A stretch of 64,000 bases of DNA from Trichostrongylus colubriformis. Lineage: Eukaryota > Nematoda > Chromadorea > Rhabditida > Trichostrongylidae. The number at the start of each line of letters is the position of its first letter. Within the stretch, counting starts at the first letter, position 1. The notes under the pieces are model-generated. The model worked only from the letters and a program-made list of their open reading frames with translations. It did no database searches and was not told where the DNA came from. The stretch covers positions 2,463,501 through 2,527,500 of the forward strand of contig OZ022256.1 in assembly GCA_963978905.1 (NCBI GenBank). Direction: 5' to 3'. The position numbers and the translations under genes were made by a program. This document shows, piece by piece, positions 32,344 to 43,475 of the stretch.

Positions 32344-33851
32344 CCATGCTTCAACCCTGAATCGGCCCGGCGATTGTCAAAGAAGCGGCAGTTGGTCTTA
32401 GGATCGCTTTTACTTCTTTCTCCAGCGAAGCGTGAACGAGAGAGATGGGGCACGGTAATCTCATGCAGGTTGATTAACCACGCCACATGAGCGCTTCATC
32501 CTTTTTATGTAGCTCAATCGGTGTCGGACACGTATGGGAGGGACCAACACTCATAGGCTAGGACTTTGCGATTTTGCGATTTTGCCTTTACTGCAGGATT
32601 TTCTTCAGTATTTTTTATTATAAACATTCTGATCATTAGATTTGTGTTTTATCCTTGTTGTCGATTGCAATTGATTTACAATCACTGTGCGTCTTACCAG
32701 TTGCTATTGATGTTTATTTCTTTTTGTCACTCATACTTGTTTACTTTTTCGGAGTTGGTGCTTTCTTATCCAACGTAGTTTGATTTGTTGAAGATGTTGC
32801 CTTTGATTTTTTTGAGGAATGGAGATGTTATTTTTTCATCGGCCGGAAATTTGATCATCAGTCCAGGCAATCTGCAGTGTTCATAGCAACTGTCATGAGA
32901 TTATGTATACAGTCAAAAGGCAATGTCCTCGGGGTTCAAAAATACTGCGCAAGTCTGTAACTTTCCGATTGCAAGGTAATGTATCATAGTATTTGAAATT
33001 CAGCTCCTCTCCCACCTAGGTATGCTCATGGTTTTCAGAGCGAGGGAAGTTTCCGTTTAAAAGTGTGGGGTAGATTTGAAGAAGTTCTCAGAATAAGCCA
33101 GAGCTGACAGCTACGAACAGACATAAAGCTCTTATAAACAGAGAAAGAAGCTTCAAGCAATCACGAGGAATCAGCAAGAATTCAGATGAACGGTAAGCAC
33201 ACTTATACGTCAACCTACCCGGAACATTAGAAACATATTAAAAGGTCAGTGCATTACGAGTGAAAAAGGACGAGATAACGAAAAGTACTCACTTTTTCAA
33301 ATCAAAAATAGAGATTTTGTTCCCATCTGGACTGCTTACCGAATTTCCGTCCGGTGAAAAAACAAATCTCCATTTCTCAAAAAAATCAAAAAAATCACCA
33401 ACAAATCAAATCACATCGAATAAGGAAGGATCGTGTCTGAAAAAGTAAACAAGTATGTGTTACAAAAAAAATAAACCTTAACAGCAATTGGTAAGACGCA
33501 TAGTGATTGTAAATCAATTACAATGAACAGCATGTACGATAAATTACAAATCTAATAATCGGCACGTTCGTGGTCAAAAAATTACTAGAGAAAATACTGC
33601 AAGAAAGGCAAAATCGCAAAGTCTGACCGCCGCCTATGAGTGTTGCTCCGTCCTATACGTGTCCGATACCGATTGAATTATGTATGAAGGTTGAAGTGCT
33701 CACGTGACGTGGACATCCAACCTGCAGATTACCGTACCCCATCTCTGTCCCGTTCGGGCTTTACTAGAGAAACAAGTAAAAGCGACCCTAAGACCAAATG
33801 CCGCTTCTTTGCTAATCGCCGGAGCTCATTCGGGGGTTGAAGTATGGAAGG

Positions 33852-34013
33852 CCGCGTTACTACTTCGCGGTACCGGCGGCTGCGTGTCCCTGCGTCTCCG
33901 CCTATGCCACTCTGTCTCGTTGCCTGCGTCGCCTCTGCCCTCTGCCCCCCCCCCCCGCCACTTCGCCTGCCCTGTGAGTGAAGCGTGGCGCAAAGTATGA
34001 ATGTCGCCATACA
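33852..34013 (-). mobile_element. MITE family C, copy 6 (outer end of right foldback arm)
   Basis: Starts AGGCCGCGTTACTACTTCGC and ends GCGCAAAGTATGAATGTCGC. It contains a 12-C run at 33945-33956. Confidence 0.7.
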
Positions 34014-34786
34014 ATGGGGCTCCCCGCACTTATTGGCACCTACGGCGTAGTGCAAATTACATTCAAATGCCATAGCAATCGTGAGCGGAAGTTTAAGTCA
34101 TGGTAATGACTGATAGACGATATACCTTCCTGTCAAGCCCTTTAAATACATCTTCTTCGAGATTGGCACCTCAAGCTCTCCGCTCTTTTTCCAACTACTA
34201 TGATGAGGCGTCGTGAGTCAGTACTTTGCTGCTGATGTGAACAGCAACTTATCGTGCGGCTTAAGCTCAACAAAATGCCACCAGTTAATGTTAATTCATT
34301 CACCTTATAAGGTTTGCTATGCTTCTAACATCATTTGCCTCTGCAGGAGGCTCATACTGAGAACGAGTGCTTGATCTGAAATGTCACCCTAAATGAGATA
34401 TGGGAAAAAAAGACACTTCCGCGGTACTCCATTTCTGTCTATCCAGATTATACCCATGATAACAAATTGCTCTTAATTTCCTTTCAAATTGTTAGTGGCT
34501 ACTACAAAAATAGAAAGAGCTCGGAAACAATTTGGCTCTGGAAATGTAAAAACAAAAGTTGGGAGGTTAAAATATCTCGACGTAAGCACGCAAAATTGTG
34601 TGGTGGGCGGCAGTTATTTTAGCTACACGTCATGTACACGTAGAGGAAATGATGATCTTCCATGATAAGAAGGAAGATAATGATGTACTAGGAAAGCTCA
34701 ATAAAAATATTCTCAATTCCACAAAGCCCGAAATCCTAATTATCGAGCTTCCTTGAAGAAAATTCGGCAATGTGTGCCTCCATATT
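34014..34786. other. No gene recognised
   Basis: Nothing is recognised in this stretch. Confidence 0.4.
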
Positions 34787-35258
34787 GAAGGAATCGTGCA
34801 CAGAAAATGGGTTTCTCTATTACCCATATATTTTTGTTGTTGGCTTTTGCATTTACCTAATAAAAGCCGCATGCGAAGTTTCACGCGAAAAACTGAGGAT
34901 ACGGCTAAGATACAGCTTCTCAAAAATGTGGTCGACGAAGCGAGGGCTCGGAATGAAAGCCCGCCCGTCGTCCGTCGCAGTCGAAGACGAACGATAAGAC
35001 TGTTTATGTAACCTTCTGTTGCCACTATCTATGCGTCTTCGACGATGGCGGACGGCGAGGCGGGCACTAACTCGGAGACCTCGTCTCTTCGGCCATCATT
35101 TATCCTAAGGTCCCGCCCCTCGACCGTCACTTTGGAAGTTGTATCCTAACCGGATTCTCACTTTAGCGTGAAAATTTGCATGTGGTCCTTATTGAGCAAA
35201 TACAACATGAATGTATGGGTAACAGAAAAACTCATTTTGCCGTGCACGGTCCCTTCAA
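34787..35258. mobile_element. MITE family A, copy 6
   Basis: Left end AAGGAATCGTGCACAGAAAA; right end GCCGTGCACGGTCCCTTCAA. Arms contain TTTCACGCGAAAAACTGAGG and CGGATTCTCACTTTAGCGTG. It is slightly longer than the other copies, with extra sequence near 35085-35115. Confidence 0.8.
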
Positions 35259-36775
35259 AAGGGAGGGCTTCGGAATAAAAGCACATTGCCATGGCGAAAT
35301 CACCATGACTGCTTAGAGCTTTTACTGGGGTCAGGTTTCTGTTTTGGATAATACTCTGAAAATCGTAGAAAAAAGGCGTCACTCATGATAACTGACTTCG
35401 CTCCGTAACATGAATTGAAGCACAATAGAGGCTCGAAAAGAGTTCACTTCCTGAGCCTAGGGTATCAGACTCCACTGGTGGTGAAACTTATTCTGACGTC
35501 GAGGCACATTACATAGAAACAAAGTGCATATACATATATAATGACCGACTAGATGTAATTCCACAGCTCTTGAATTTTGGTATTGTGATGCTATGTGGTA
35601 ATGAAGCTTCTGATTGAGCAGCTCAGCTTCCGAACAGCGCTTCTATTGTGCTTCATTTCCCACTACTCGATCGCAATGACGCGACTGCCAAATTTTTTTT
35701 TACAACTGTAGTGGATTGAGGTACGAGTGATTATCTGAGTGTATCTATCTGTTCTGATTCATACTGAATGTGGAGCCACCAATGGCACCCTCGTTGTAAA
35801 TAAATCAATTGATGCTGTGCATGAATCTAGTGTTTTTTCAATTTCTTTTTAAATGTTGTGTTGGGTCTGCGTTTAGGTGAATGAGATACAACCTGCATCC
35901 TCACATGCTGCCGCCTCAGGTTCGGTTATCTATGCTGTCAGTTAACCCTGTTAGGTCTAACATTTTTGTACTATGACTGTTTTTTCCTGGATGCCTCGCG
36001 AGCAAAATTATACCCTGTGAATGTGCCTGATGATCACTTTAGTTCTGTTATATCAGTCTTTGCCACCTCACCTAGAAGAGCACAACTCATCCAATATAGG
36101 TGCTATTTGATTTTTTGATACAGTGTTGAGCCCAAGTGTAGCTGTTTACATGCTAATACTTTTCACATCTTTGATCTTCTGTCTTATTGTGCGCACCTTT
36201 GAGTGTATTGAAACAAATAAAAATTAAGTAAATAAATAAATTTCGGAAGACGAAGTTGCTTGAAACTACCATAAGGGCAGATCACCTTTCATGAATCTGA
36301 AATTGACGAGTAATGCCGCACTGTAACAAGAATTACATGGAACGACTTGAATGCGTGATACGGTACCCACTTTTATTGTTGAATGTCGAATTCAGATCAC
36401 GTCATGGCCCAGGCGCATAATTCTTTCGTTTTTGTTAACCCTAATTACCACTGGTGTTGCTTTTAATCGTTGTGTGAAGATGGCTTTCTAAAATGCCATT
36501 CCTTGACCTTTGATTAATGAAAAGCATTATCGAAAGCACTCCCACAAATTAAGAAGCTATTTATATGTACTACATTTGTGATGCTACTGTGTCTCAGTGC
36601 TTTAGCACTTTTGAATTTCGCGGTGGAAATCACGTTGACCATCTACGCACAAAACGTCCCGAAAGGTTCCAATAGTAATGAGATTTCGAAGCTGCACGGA
36701 AGCACATCTGTGAAGTGGTAAACAGGAATTAGCTGCAGCTTAAAATTAGCTAGCTCAAAATTTAAATAGTAGAGC
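35259..36775. other. No gene recognised; AATAAA-rich tail near 36205-36240
   Basis: About 1.5 kb with no recognised gene. The string ATAAAAATTAAGTAAATAAA near 36208 resembles a 3' end with polyadenylation signals or the tail of a LINE, but no upstream coding sequence could be tied to it. Confidence 0.35.
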
Positions 36776-37036
36776 TTTTGGTGCCGAAAAACCCTTTGAT
36801 GGGATGTACTGATTTTAGTTCCATTCGGATTCGTGAGATAGATAAATTCCAATTTTTCCTGTACAATGACTTGCGAGTGTCAGCGAATGTAGAAGGCAGT
36901 GCCCATCCTCCCAGACGGGTCTAGTACCAACTTACTGACTCCGGAGGGATTGAAGACTTGGTAGCGTGGATAGATATTGATGGAGATCTGATCCTCGCAT
37001 CATGATAGTGAAACTGCGCGCCACTTGTCATTGGAT
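36776..37036 (-). mobile_element. tRNA-derived SINE, copy 2 (diverged)
   Basis: On the minus strand it has the family head (GACAAGTGGCGCGCAGTTTC), then CAATCCCTCCGGAGTC and GGCACTGCCTTCTACATTCG in order, and the tail block near 36800-36830. Confidence 0.6.
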
Positions 37037-38297
37037 GTGTATAAAGTGGTACCAATGACTTTCTTCGCATATCGTTCATTACTTCTTCTCACGTTGGGTG
37101 CGAGAATTTGAGGTCAAACTAATGGCCACCCAATTATGCAACTTGCCTACAACAGCCACTAAAAGAAAAATAATATGAATAAAGGAAGCCAGGAATAAAT
37201 GAATCTTCTTATCGGGTGCTACACTCCGTTTCAAATATTTATTACATATTCATTACAAGTGATACATAAAGACAAAGCAAATCAAAATTGATTACAAATA
37301 AAGAAGTTTCCAATCTTTCCATGCAATATGCTATCATATAAGTTCCTCAGGCGAAGGGCCCACCTTGAGATATACCACTGGGCAACTACGATGGTTATGT
37401 AACGATAATGATTGCTTACAAACCTGCACACTTTCATCTGTTGGATAAATTCACTCATTGTACTTCGCATTCTGTTTTCTTATGTGAAACATTGTACACA
37501 CAATGGGCAAATTTCGTAAACATTGAGTTTATATTCATTCAAGGGCACAGGATAAAAAATTCATTTACTCCTGGATTCTTCTAATGATATTACATATTTT
37601 TCTTTCGGTGGCTGTTGTAGTCAAGTTTCATAATTGAGTGGCCAATATTTTGACATCAGGTGCGAAGCAGTAATTAACGAAGTGCGAAGAAAGCTATTCG
37701 TACCACTTTATACACACCCCCCGTCACTACACCACCGTCCGTCTCTGGCTCAAAAGTATCGTGTGGTAATCGCTTGCTCAGTCCTGGCTTTTCCAGAAGT
37801 ACGATGTGATGTGTCGCCCCATGAGCCTTTTTCAATCAGACAGCTTTACTACGGGTGATTATCAGTGGAAATATCAACGCGAACTATTCCCAGTATCACA
37901 TGTGATGGACGACACAAGGAACTATCAAAGAAGTTGAATTCCAAGATTCATTTCGTGAAAGTTCATCTGGGAATTACCCAACTTTGCAGTACTTTGAGCG
38001 GCAGCTGTTACTAACTGGTACTACAATGTGCAAGAGAGCAAAATAGATTAGCTGACATTTTGAGTCGGCCTTTTTCGGAATACCAATCTAGCGAGACATT
38101 TTGCAACTTCACGGTGCAAATAATGCTCTTAAAAGGGCACATCAAGAAAAACTGCACAAGTTGAATAGGAAGTCCTGCACCCGCTTCCAACTCTGTTCGC
38201 TTAGCAACTTCAGACTTACGTTCCCTCATAGGATGCTAAGATAAAAAGGGTGAAAGATAAAGTTTCTGGCGTTGGGATGAGTTGCACATTCAAAAGG
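37037..38297. other. No gene recognised
   Basis: About 1.26 kb without a recognised gene or repeat. Confidence 0.4.
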
Positions 38298-38975
38298 GTG
38301 CCAAAAAAATGTATTTTTCTCCTCCACCTCCAACCCCACATCAATCGAACTTCAGCAAATTCCGACAAGTTATTTTCGTCCCTAAAATTAAGGAAAGACC
38401 TCACTCTATCAATATACTCCGTGGCAGCCTTCTGCACGAGCAGGAACGAGAGCTTCTTCTGATTGAACATGATGTGTCACCTCAACGCGACAAAATCCGA
38501 GATTTCGTCACTCTTGCTCACAACCTTGCTAAGGTCCATTCACTCTGAGTACCTGAGGGATTCATATTGGGTGGTGCCCTTAAGCATTCCGTTTTTCCAG
38601 GCTGCCAACATCCTTCCTTGCCAAGGAACAAAACGTGCCATTATCTCTAGAAACCTTACGGAGGGAGGGATTTGAGGTATGAAAATGAATGCAAAAAAAT
38701 GAATGAAAATGTAATGAAAAATGAAAAAATGGCACTTCGGATCATAGCAACGTTGTCCGAGCAGCGAGGGCTGTGGCTTCCATGAATCGAAGGGTCAATC
38801 CCTGGGAAGCTTTCTCCGAAAGCCTACCACGGGACCTAGCTCTGCTGTTTTAGGCTGCCCTCAATACTGGGTGCTCTATAGCCCAACTGTGCTGACTGAA
38901 GGTTCCATATTTTCATGACGGTGAAAGTAGTAGGCCTCAGCTTGTTCCTGGCGAGAAACATTCGAGGAATAAGTA
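38298..38975. mobile_element. MITE family B, copy 4 (inverted orientation, truncated)
   Basis: Starts GGTGCCAAAAAAATGTATTT and CTCCTCCACCTCCAACCCCA. It contains the complements of family landmarks (GAGCACCCAGTATTGAGGGC-like near 38870, GGTTCCATATTTTCATGACG near 38903). The far end abuts the PLE 3' region. Confidence 0.6.
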
Positions 38976-39067
38976 TCCAAGTTCGACTTTCTATAAATCT
39001 TGGCAATGTGCTTATTTATCTGTAAATCTTCATGAAGCCGTGACCAAGATGTAAATCAATTTTATTC

Positions 39068-39103
39068 GGCTCACGTTTCGGCCTTGTCGCCTTCGTCGGA
39101 GCC
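39068..39103 (-). ncRNA. Hammerhead-ribozyme-like motif 8, in the PLE 3' region
   Basis: Minus strand: stem I GGCT/AGCC (perfect), core CCGACGA (U4 replaced by C), an extra A, stem II GGC/GCC around GACAAG, GAAA, then CGTG. ACGU is self-complementary, as in hammerheads with a minimal stem III that work as dimers. It sits about 115 bp past the end of the PLE coding frame, where PLE terminal repeats are known to carry hammerheads. The U4C change and GUG triplet suggest this copy is inactive. Confidence 0.5.
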
Positions 39104-39217
39104 TGAAAAGTCAAAGATAAATGCGATTTGTCCCCCAAAACCATTTCAAACTTACAAAACAGTTTTATCCAGACTAGAAGAGTTTTGGAAAGGAGTCGCA
39201 AACCAACCACGGTGAAA

Positions 39218-40605
39218 CTAACCTGTAAACACGACCGGCTGTAGCTGAGACAGGCCGAGGAATGGGGCGAGTTCACTTGTTATGGCTATGCACTCATCTT
39301 TCCTGTTCATTTTGGGGTTTTTGGCGTTAATCCAAATTGCCTCTAAAGTTTTGCGAGCTGGGGTCTGGGGCTCGCGTGACAGGATCCCTACAGTTATCTC
39401 AAACTCCACATCCCTATGACATCGCAAGCGGTGAGAACCCAGGGGGTCTCAGGCCTCGATTTCTTCACGCCATCGAGGTGTTCCTTGATTCTAGTGCAGA
39501 GAGGTCGCCCAGTTTCTCCAATATAGCCATCTCCACAGAGCTTGCAAGTTATCAGGTAGACCACACCTGACTCCTGGCAGTCACCTTCTCGTGCATTAGG
39601 ACAGACCACACAGTGAGAGGTAGCACATATGCGATCATAGCCTCGGTTCCGGACTAACTGTTGCCTAAGGGACGATGGGGGAATTTCGACCAACTGGACT
39701 GCATCGTCGAGGCCACACCTGCGTAGAGCTCTGCTGACGGCCGAGCTGATGGCATCGGTTATGAAAGGCATGCATAACTGTACCTTCTCGCCCTCGTCGA
39801 ATTCAGGTCTCGGAGGCCTTTTCATGGATGGTCCAGGAAGAGGCTGCTCTTTGGTGGTGATGGGGTAGCCATTCGCCTGCGCTATCTTACGGGCTAGCTC
39901 CAAAGAATCTGCTTACTCCTGAGTGCCCGATGACATCCTTTTGGCCGTAATGAACATGTTCTTTATGATAGCCCGCTTGATGTTCAGAGGGTGTGCCGAC
40001 CGGAAATGGACCAAGATATTTTTGCTGCTAGGTTTCCTATACCATTTTGTTCGATACCACCCACGTTCGAGTTGCACTTGTACGTTTAGGAAAGGAAGCC
40101 AGGTGTCCTTGGGCTTCTCTCGTGTGAACTGGATGTTTTCTGTCTGGTTGTTGAGCAGGATAAAACACGTGTCCATTTCCTTCTGGGTCGAGCACACGAC
40201 GAAGCAATCATCGATATAACGGCAATACAGGATGGGTCCACGATCCAATAGAGGCTTTTCTATCTTGGACATATAGGCTATGGCTAGAGTAGGGGCTAAC
40301 CTTAGGCCCATCGCTAGCCCCCTGATCTGCTTGTAATATTTCCCACACCATCTGAAAATAGAGCAATCCAGGCATTCCTTGGTCAGTGTCATGACCTGAG
40401 AAATCGACAAGCCATGCATGTTGACTGATGATCCATGTTCGTTCAAGAGCTCGAAGATCGCCTGCAATGCGCTTTCATTCGATACGTTGGTGTAGAGAGA
40501 TGTCACGTCGAAGGATTCCATGACGTGATTCCGCCTAAACCTGGCTTCTCTCAGCAGATCAAGGAACTTGGTCGTGTTGCTGAGGTGGGCAGGATTGAAA
40601 GGCAA
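39218..40605 (-). pseudogene. Penelope-like reverse transcriptase / GIY-YIG endonuclease, partial and broken
   Basis: From 40605 the frame carries RT motif A (FDVTSLYTNV), motif B (GLAMGLRLAPTLAIAYM) and the catalytic YIDD (CRYIDDCFVV), then FLNVQVQ. A single in-frame TAA follows at 39915-39913. The same frame continues through a linker to the Cys-rich start of the endonuclease (CVVCPNAREGDC) and the GIY-YIG core (GVVYLITCKLCGDGYIGET, then GRPLCTRIKEH). Near 39425 the frame shifts, and a second frame to 39218 supplies the rest (FEITVGILSREPQTPARKT and LEAIWI with the likely catalytic Glu, then NPKMNRKDECIAITSELAPF). In canonical PLEs, RT copies the RNA primed at a nick made by the endonuclease. 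Apart from the missing N-terminus, one stop and one frameshift, decay is modest, so insertion is fairly young. Confidence 0.9.
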
Positions 40606-40721
40606 GCTGCACTAGCACAAGGTTAAGTAACCACGATATCCTATCCGTAGGTCCTCCTATACTGCTTATTATAGGCCGCACCTTAAAATCCGTAGGGTTT
40701 GTAGAGGATATGGCAGCCGGC

Positions 40722-40895
40722 GAGAGATGAATGCGATTTGGCCTTTACAGTTACTTGCAGTGGCCAGCCAATTATAAGTCAGAGCTTTTATACTCCCAGA
40801 CCCGGAGGGAGGAGGGCTTGATTGGCCTGGGCGAGTGATGATACGGGATATGATTCCCGCACCGTGCAAGTGAGATGGGCTCCACCTGCCACCAA
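40722..40895 (-). mobile_element. tRNA-derived SINE, copy 3 (3' truncated)
   Basis: On the minus strand: GGTGGCAGGTGGAGCCCATC head, GCGGGAATCATATCCCGTAT B-box region, GCCCTCCTCCCTCCGGGT body. It is nearly identical to copy 4 at 41157-41366 and stops at the GCATTC block. Confidence 0.75.
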
Positions 40896-40904
40896 TAAAT
40901 ATGG

Positions 40905-40995
40905 TATATAAAGAATCATATAGTTATAATAGTATGAGACCAGCAACAATTTACCCAGAAAAGATAGAAAGAGAAGGAAGGAACGGTAGAAAAAA
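40905..40995 (+). repeat. About 91-bp patch nearly identical to 42994-43084
   Basis: Both contain AAGAATCATATAGTTATAAT, CCAGCAACAATTTACCCAGA and AAAGATAGAAAGAGAAGGAA. The patch sits between a SINE and a PLE tail fragment. Confidence 0.85.
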
Positions 40996-41003
40996 TACAT
41001 CGT

Positions 41004-41070
41004 GAATAAAATTGATTAACATCTTGGTCACGGCTTCATGGAGAATTACGGATAAATTCGAGGAATATTT
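41004..41070 (+). mobile_element. Penelope-like element 3' tail fragment
   Basis: GAATAAAATTGATTAACATC and TTGGTCACGGCTTCATGGAG match the end of the PLE at 39005-39070 with a few changes, in the opposite orientation. Confidence 0.65.
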
Positions 41071-41156
41071 TGCCTCAATACTCTAATCTCTTTCATCACC
41101 CTCGCCTTGTATACTGAGTGGAAGTGAGCCGCGAACAAAATTGTTTTTTGGCATCT

Positions 41157-41366
41157 CTTGTAGTTCCATTCAGAATTGTGGTAGCGGACGAATGCGATTT
41201 GGCCTTTACAGTTACTTGCAATGGCCAGCCAATTATAAGTCAGAGCTTTTATACTCCCAGACCCGGAGGGAGGAGGGCTTGATTGGCCTGGGCGAGTGAT
41301 GCTACGAGATATGATTCCCGCACCGTGCAAGTGAGATGGGCTCCGCCTGCCACCAATTCCGCCCTT
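41157..41366 (-). mobile_element. tRNA-derived SINE, copy 4
   Basis: Same layout as copy 3 and about 97 percent identical to it over about 170 bp. It keeps more of the 3' end (TAGTTCCATTCAGAATTGTG on the plus strand). Confidence 0.75.
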
Positions 41367-42182
41367 TAATTAACATCTTTGAGCGCTATACAGGTACTGT
41401 TGTGTATACAGAAACACTTGTAGTCGTGAGAGGACTCAACACATTATTAAAAGCAAAGACCGAGGTCCGGATATTTCCATGTTTGAATTAGATCAGAGAA
41501 GAAGCAGTTTCTGGTCATTTCGTTGGGATAAGCCATGCACTCGCAAATATGAGTTCTTATACGTGTTGGAACACGTATTCAGTGTTCACAATGTCTTGGG
41601 AATTCGCTTTCTCACGTGTGCCACCGCATAGCTTCAGTGTTCATTTGAATATTTTGGAAACGGAATTAGGATCCAAAAATGGAGTGTTTCTCTGACAATT
41701 AGTCAGCGTTAGTCATGTGCTCCTCAATTTCCTGCTATAATGACCTCATAACGTCACTTTGTCCCCCTCATTCACGTCATTTCCCATCATTTCAATCATA
41801 CATTATAAACGCAAGGTCGTTCGTATATCATTAAAGTGTTAAAGTGTAATTGCTTTGAACTGAGTTAATTATTGCAAAAGACTTTCAACATGCTCTTTTC
41901 AATATCATTTTGAACATATCATTTTGTTTTGTGGGGATGCTTAGAATCTACGCATTACTGATGCACAGAGTCTAAAATCACATTTCAGTTTAACCCTCTG
42001 TTCTTCAAGATAAGCTCAGTATTACCCATCTTGTAGGGGGAGGGGGAGGAGGGTGGGGGGGGGCTCAAAAGCGTGAGCATCAATAGTTTGGTTAGAAGAA
42101 TGTCTGACATATTTTTGCTTCAGCTCGATCTCTTACAATATCATGAACTCATTTGTTTCAATAAGGTGGGGCGAAGGGGGGA
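41367..42182. other. No gene recognised; G-rich stretch near 42035-42063
   Basis: Nothing is recognised apart from G runs (GGGGGAGGGGGAGGAGGG and a 9-G run). Confidence 0.4.
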
Positions 42183-42358
42183 GGGGGGGGGGTGGGCAAC
42201 ATGTGAATTCTTGAGCAGTAAAATATGATTTCATGAATGTTGAGCAGAAATTTTACCTTTACATGAACACACGTGTATATTTAACATCTAGTGTACGTTA
42301 CTGACACGTTGATAATGTAAAAACATGTTATGCTAAACATTTAATAAGTCGTCCCCCC
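42183..42358. mobile_element. MITE family D, copy 2
   Basis: A G run then TGGGCAACATGTGAATTC; the other end is TTAATAAGTCGTCCCCCC. The interior has ACATGAACACACGTG and CTGACACGTTGATAATGT, the latter shared with the copy at 50760. Confidence 0.55.
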
Positions 42359-43475
42359 TAATTTGTATAAAGTACCGCATTCTATTTACTTTACAGGACA
42401 TAATTCCATTTATACCTCCTGGATACAGCTGGACGGATCTCAGGCAGGTTAATAATACTGAAATGAACATTCGTGCAAATAATTGGGAAAAACCACGAAG
42501 TCACGTGCATAGCGCATCGCAAGTCGATCGATAAATTTTTAAATTTTTTTTACATGTTGTTCCACATGATCAGATAGATTTCTTCATTTTTCCATAGGAG
42601 AAAATAAAACATAACAAACACAATAATACATACATCATATATGAAATGAGATCTTCATGTGCACGCGTGTTTGACGTCACAAAAGATGAACAAGTATAAA
42701 AGATGATGATGAAGATGATGAAAATGATAGAATGATCATCAGCGCAAGAAGTAGAACATATACCCGTGAATGATATGCGTGTACATGTGTGTATATGTGT
42801 GTGTGTGTGCGTGTGTAGGTATCAGCGACGTGACTGACACACGTCGCCCGTAATGAGTACTATAGACGGCAAGACTACAGTACCAGAGTATGAACGATGG
42901 ACCTGCACAGAGAAAAAATCAATAAATATCTAACACCTACACATATATGATGATGATGCACAATACTAGTATGTATAGAGAATATTGCAAGGATATATAA
43001 AGAATCATATAGTTATAATAGTATGAGACCAGCAACAATTTACCCAGAAAAGATAGAAAGAGAAGGAAGGACACGGTAGAAAAACACTGGTCTCTAACCA
43101 TATGATATGATAAAGGAGACTGACAAAACTGAATTTGAAAAGAGCGGTGCTGAAACGTTGGGTACGGTAATCGGAAGTCCGATCGGTCGTAATAATGAGT
43201 GGCCGGGGATTTTTCGCTGGCTCATAGCCAGAGGGACTGATCAGCTGCAGGGGATGGTTCCAGGAGTCTTCCAACTTCCCAAGAGGCATCTACGGCGCTC
43301 ATGGGTCTCCTCCGCACGCACGCGGACGGTACACCCGGAATCTTAGGCTGACTGGTGAAATAGTTGGCCACCAGCTAGCTGTGCACTACATATCTATCTA
43401 TACAACTCTGTCTCACATATAAACTATGCTCTACAGTTCTCGCGAAGATGAATACCGTATGCCGGCGGGGTGTGT
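42359..43475. other. 3' flank of the peptide gene; simple repeats
   Basis: Contains a GATGATGAAGATGATGAAAA simple repeat near 42703 and a (GT)n tract near 42781-42818. The duplicated patch is at 42994-43084. I see no further exon. 43090-43475 probably holds the 3' untranslated region of the minus-strand gene. Confidence 0.4.
42994..43084 (+). repeat. Patch duplicated at 40905-40995
   Basis: Nearly identical to 40905-40995 (one or two differences). It lies in the 3' flank of the peptide gene, so this is probably the source copy. Confidence 0.85.

Larger units (their letters stand above)
32170..34013. mobile_element. Large foldback element with arms of about 700 bp
   Basis: 32170-32880 and 33322-34013 are inverted copies over their whole length. 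Each arm has on the outside a family C MITE (32170-32343; 33852-34013). Inside that comes a unique segment (GTGTCGGACACGTATGG at 32521 against CCTATACGTGTCCGATAC at 33650; ATACTTGTTTACTTTTTC at 32733 against GAAAAAGTAAACAAGTAT at 33438; TTTTTTTGAGGAATGGAGAT at 32808 against its near-complement at 33365). The loop is about 440 bp. No protein is encoded. It could be one element with long terminal repeats or an inverted duplication. Confidence 0.75.
39000..40618 (-). mobile_element. 5'-truncated Penelope-like element (RT plus GIY-YIG)
   Basis: A single-ORF retroelement on the minus strand, cut off at about 40618 upstream of RT motif A. The coding part runs to 39218, then about 200 bp of 3' region with a hammerhead-like motif (39068-39103). 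The extreme 3' string TTTACATCTTGGTCACGGCT recurs with one change at 41018-41037 in the opposite orientation. That is consistent with PLE terminal repeats or a second tail fragment. The GIY-YIG nuclease type places it among canonical PLEs; which clade cannot be told here. Confidence 0.85.

Noticed and set aside
36205..36240. 3' end of a gene (AATAAA cluster)
   Set aside because: No coding exon could be linked to it; equally likely a LINE tail.
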